Assembly (NCBI GenBank): GCA_947589335.1
Contig: CANPZH010000094.1
Location: 1 to 6,033, forward strand
Reading direction: 5' to 3'
Source of the DNA: an uncultured Clostridia bacterium
GTDB lineage: Bacteria; Bacillota; Clostridia; Christensenellales; Borkfalkiaceae
Length of the DNA stretch: 6,033 bases
Positions 4,749-6,033 of this stretch are shown here, piece by piece (positions within the stretch are counted from its first letter, which is position 1; each line of letters opens with the position of its first letter). Below the pieces are notes generated by a model, which saw only the letters and a list, made by a program, of their open reading frames with translations, was not told where the DNA came from and did not search any database. The position numbers and the translations under genes are program-made.

Positions 4749-5671
4749 TCCGCGCATTCATCGACGGCAGGTCGGGGACGACCGGGCTGAAGATCGACGA
4801 GCGGCTCAGCCGCCGGGAGGACGTCGAGATCCTCTCGCTGCCCGAACATCTGCGCAAAGATCTCTCCGCCCGGCGGGACGCGATGAACGATGCCGACGTC
4901 GTCTTCCTTTGTCTTCCCGATGACGCTGCGCGCGAGGCGGCGGGGCTCCTCGAGAATCCCGCAACCGTCCTCATCGACGCCTCCACGGCGCACCGCACGG
5001 AGGAGGGCTGGGCGTACGGCTTCCCCGAGCTCTCGAAGGAGCACCGCGCGGCGGTCTGCTCCTCCAAGCGCATCGCAAACCCGGGCTGCCATGCGAGCGG
5101 CTTCCTCGCGCTCGTCTATCCGCTCGTGCGGGAGGGGATCGCGGGGAGGGACTATCCCTTCGTCTGCCACTCGGTGACGGGATACTCGGGCGGCGGAAAG
5201 AAGATGATCGCGGAATACGAAAGCGGGGACCGCTCTTCCCTCCTCGGCGCGCCGCGGGCATACGGCCTCGGCCAAAACCACAAGCATCTCGCCGAGATGA
5301 CCAAGGTCGCGGGGCTCGTCCGCGCGCCCGCGTTCTGTCCCATCGTGGCGGACTTCGACTGCGGAATGAACGTCACTGTGCCCATATTTGCCGATCTTCT
5401 CGCGCAAAAAGTGACGGTAAATTCCGTTTTTGAGCTGTTTGCAGAGTACTATGCCGGACATAGGTTTATCTCTGTGACCCAAAATTCGGAGGACGGCTAC
5501 CTCTCGGCGGGGAAATTCAAGGGCACGAACCAAATGGAGATCTTCGTCGGCGGGAACGACGAGCGGCTGCTCCTCTGCGCCCGCTTCGACAATTTGGGCA
5601 AAGGCGCCTCCGGGGCGGCAGTCCAGAACATGAATCTTGCGTCAGGGCTTGACGAGGGCGCGGGATTGTGA
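4745..5671 (+). CDS. argC: N-acetyl-gamma-glutamyl-phosphate reductase, short (type 2) form, 308 aa
   Basis: ArgC reduces N-acetylglutamyl-5-phosphate with NADPH to N-acetylglutamate semialdehyde, the third step of arginine synthesis, in the cytosol. The N-terminal nucleotide-binding start FIDGRSGTTGLKI (5-17) is typical of the short type rather than the roughly 340-aa type. The catalytic cysteine is C115 in NPGCHASG (112-119). Other blocks are SVTGYSGGGKKM (143-154), GLGQNHKHLAEM (174-185) and LGKGASGAAVQNMN (284-297). At 308 aa the gene is full length for this type. The ATG overlaps the argG stop by four bases; upstream there is only a purine-rich AAAAGAAGAA, so translation probably depends on argG. 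Codons 212-250 or so are visibly richer in A and T (ATA, TTT, AAA, AGG) than the rest. The last eight codons contain the argJ promoter. Confidence 0.96.
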   Translation: MIRAFIDGRSGTTGLKIDERLSRREDVEILSLPEHLRKDLSARRDAMNDADVVFLCLPDDAAREAAGLLENPATVLIDASTAHRTEEGWAYGFPELSKEHRAAVCSSKRIANPGCHASGFLALVYPLVREGIAGRDYPFVCHSVTGYSGGGKKMIAEYESGDRSSLLGAPRAYGLGQNHKHLAEMTKVAGLVRAPAFCPIVADFDCGMNVTVPIFADLLAQKVTVNSVFELFAEYYAGHRFISVTQNSEDGYLSAGKFKGTNQMEIFVGGNDERLLLCARFDNLGKGASGAAVQNMNLASGLDEGAGL

Positions 5672-5677
5672 TATAAT
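5649..5677 (+). promoter_or_regulatory. Internal promoter for argJ, inside the end of argC
   Basis: TTGACG (5649-5654, 5 of 6), a 17-base spacer and a perfect TATAAT (5672-5677). The argC stop TGA (5669-5671) abuts TATAAT and forms the TGn of an extended -10. The predicted start is about 5684, giving an argJ leader of only about 13 bases. This is the same arrangement as at 2106-2134. Confidence 0.8.
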
Positions 5678-5696
5678 CATAAGGATAGAGAACATC

Positions 5697-6033
5697 ATGC
5701 TGAAAGAGATCGCAGGCGGCGTGTGCGCCGCCGCGGGATTCCGCGCGAACGGCGTTCATTGCGGGATCCGCAAGAATAAGATCAAGAAGGACCTCGCGCT
5801 CATCGCGGCGGACAAGCCGTGCGCGTGCGCGTGCGTCTATACGACCAACCTCGTGAAGGGCGCGCCCATTCTGGTGACGAAGGAGCATGTGCGCGGCGGC
5901 TATGCGCAGGCGGTGATCGTCAACAGCGGCAACGCCAACACCTGCAACGCAGACGGCGTGGAGATCGCCGAGGGGATGTGCGCGCTCGTCGAAGCGCACA
6001 CGGGGATCCCCGCGGGGAGCGTCGTCGTCGCCT
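5697..6033 (+). CDS. argJ: Glutamate N-acetyltransferase / amino-acid acetyltransferase, N-terminal part (runs off right edge)
   Basis: ArgJ moves the acetyl group from N-acetylornithine to glutamate, and in its bifunctional form also uses acetyl-CoA, closing the cyclic arginine pathway. The frame from the ATG at 5697 is open for 112 codons to the window edge. Recognisable blocks are GFRANGVHCGIR (14-25), KKDLALI (30-36), YTTNLVKGAP (48-57), AQAVIVNSGNANTCN (70-84). NSGNAN is the family hallmark. The nucleophilic threonine at which the precursor cleaves itself lies beyond the window, so activity cannot be judged. Residues 42-46 read CACAC where relatives usually have alanines and glycines, and the fragment is rich in cysteine. 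AAGGA (5681-5685) lies 11 bases before the ATG, a long spacing. It follows argC by 25 bases and has its own promoter; argB and argD are likely to follow but are not seen. Confidence 0.95.
   Translation, partial: MLKEIAGGVCAAAGFRANGVHCGIRKNKIKKDLALIAADKPCACACVYTTNLVKGAPILVTKEHVRGGYAQAVIVNSGNANTCNADGVEIAEGMCALVEAHTGIPAGSVVVA

Noticed and set aside
3426..4757. 443-codon minus-strand open frame opposite argG
   Set aside because: Long antisense frames are expected opposite GC-rich genes with strong third-position bias. The translation shows no recognisable motif and argG is certain.
4661..5533. 290-codon minus-strand open frame opposite argC
   Set aside because: Antisense shadow of a complete argC, with no ribosome site or family match.

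Overview
The window is a compact, GC-rich stretch of bacterial chromosome with AT-rich gaps between genes. It looks like a Clostridia-type Firmicute, perhaps a GC-rich uncultured gut lineage such as Christensenellales. This rests on gene content (a DegV-family protein, a CwlD-like amidase, a DUF1848 protein, a Firmicutes-style acyl-ACP thioesterase), textbook sigma-A promoters (TTGACA/TATAAT, 17-18 bp spacing) and strong GGAGG-like ribosome sites on some genes. The lineage guess is weak; the phylum-level guess is moderate. There is no sign of phage, insertion sequence, CRISPR or tRNA/rRNA.

Layout. Minus strand: the first 83 codons of a DUF1848 gene (1-250, running off the left edge), preceded by a DegV-family fatty-acid-binding protein (347-1222) with its own promoter and terminator. 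Plus strand, divergent from degV: a CwlD-like N-acetylmuramoyl-L-alanine amidase (1394-2128), an acyl-ACP thioesterase-like protein (2142-2882) and, overlapping it by ATGA, a small two-helix membrane protein of unknown function (2879-3370). After an AT-rich gap holding a hairpin terminator and a strong promoter comes an arginine cluster: argG (3522-4748), argC short form (4745-5671, ATGA overlap) and the 5' part of argJ (5697 to the right edge). No gap exceeds 300 bases.

How the genes fit together. ArgJ makes N-acetylglutamate (and recycles acetyl groups), ArgC performs the reduction to the semialdehyde, and ArgG joins citrulline to aspartate near the end of the pathway; argB, argD, argF and argH are not in view. 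DegV proteins of the FakB type carry free fatty acids for phosphorylation, and the thioesterase would release free fatty acids from ACP, so a fatty-acid link between these neighbours is possible but inferred.

The most striking feature is how transcription signals are packed. Two near-consensus promoters (2106-2134 and 5649-5677) lie inside the last codons of the upstream gene, and in both the upstream TGA stop codon abuts TATAAT and serves as the TGn of an extended -10. The argG promoter is folded into the hairpin terminator of the preceding operon, and the DUF1848 promoter overlaps the T-tract of the degV terminator. Three genes (DUF1848, amidase, thioesterase) have no Shine-Dalgarno, and their likely -10 boxes sit only 5-9 nt from the ATG, implying leaderless or near-leaderless mRNAs, while degV, the membrane protein and argG have good ribosome sites. 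The thioesterase also seems to lack two residues of the usual catalytic set. I see no clearly new multi-gene system.
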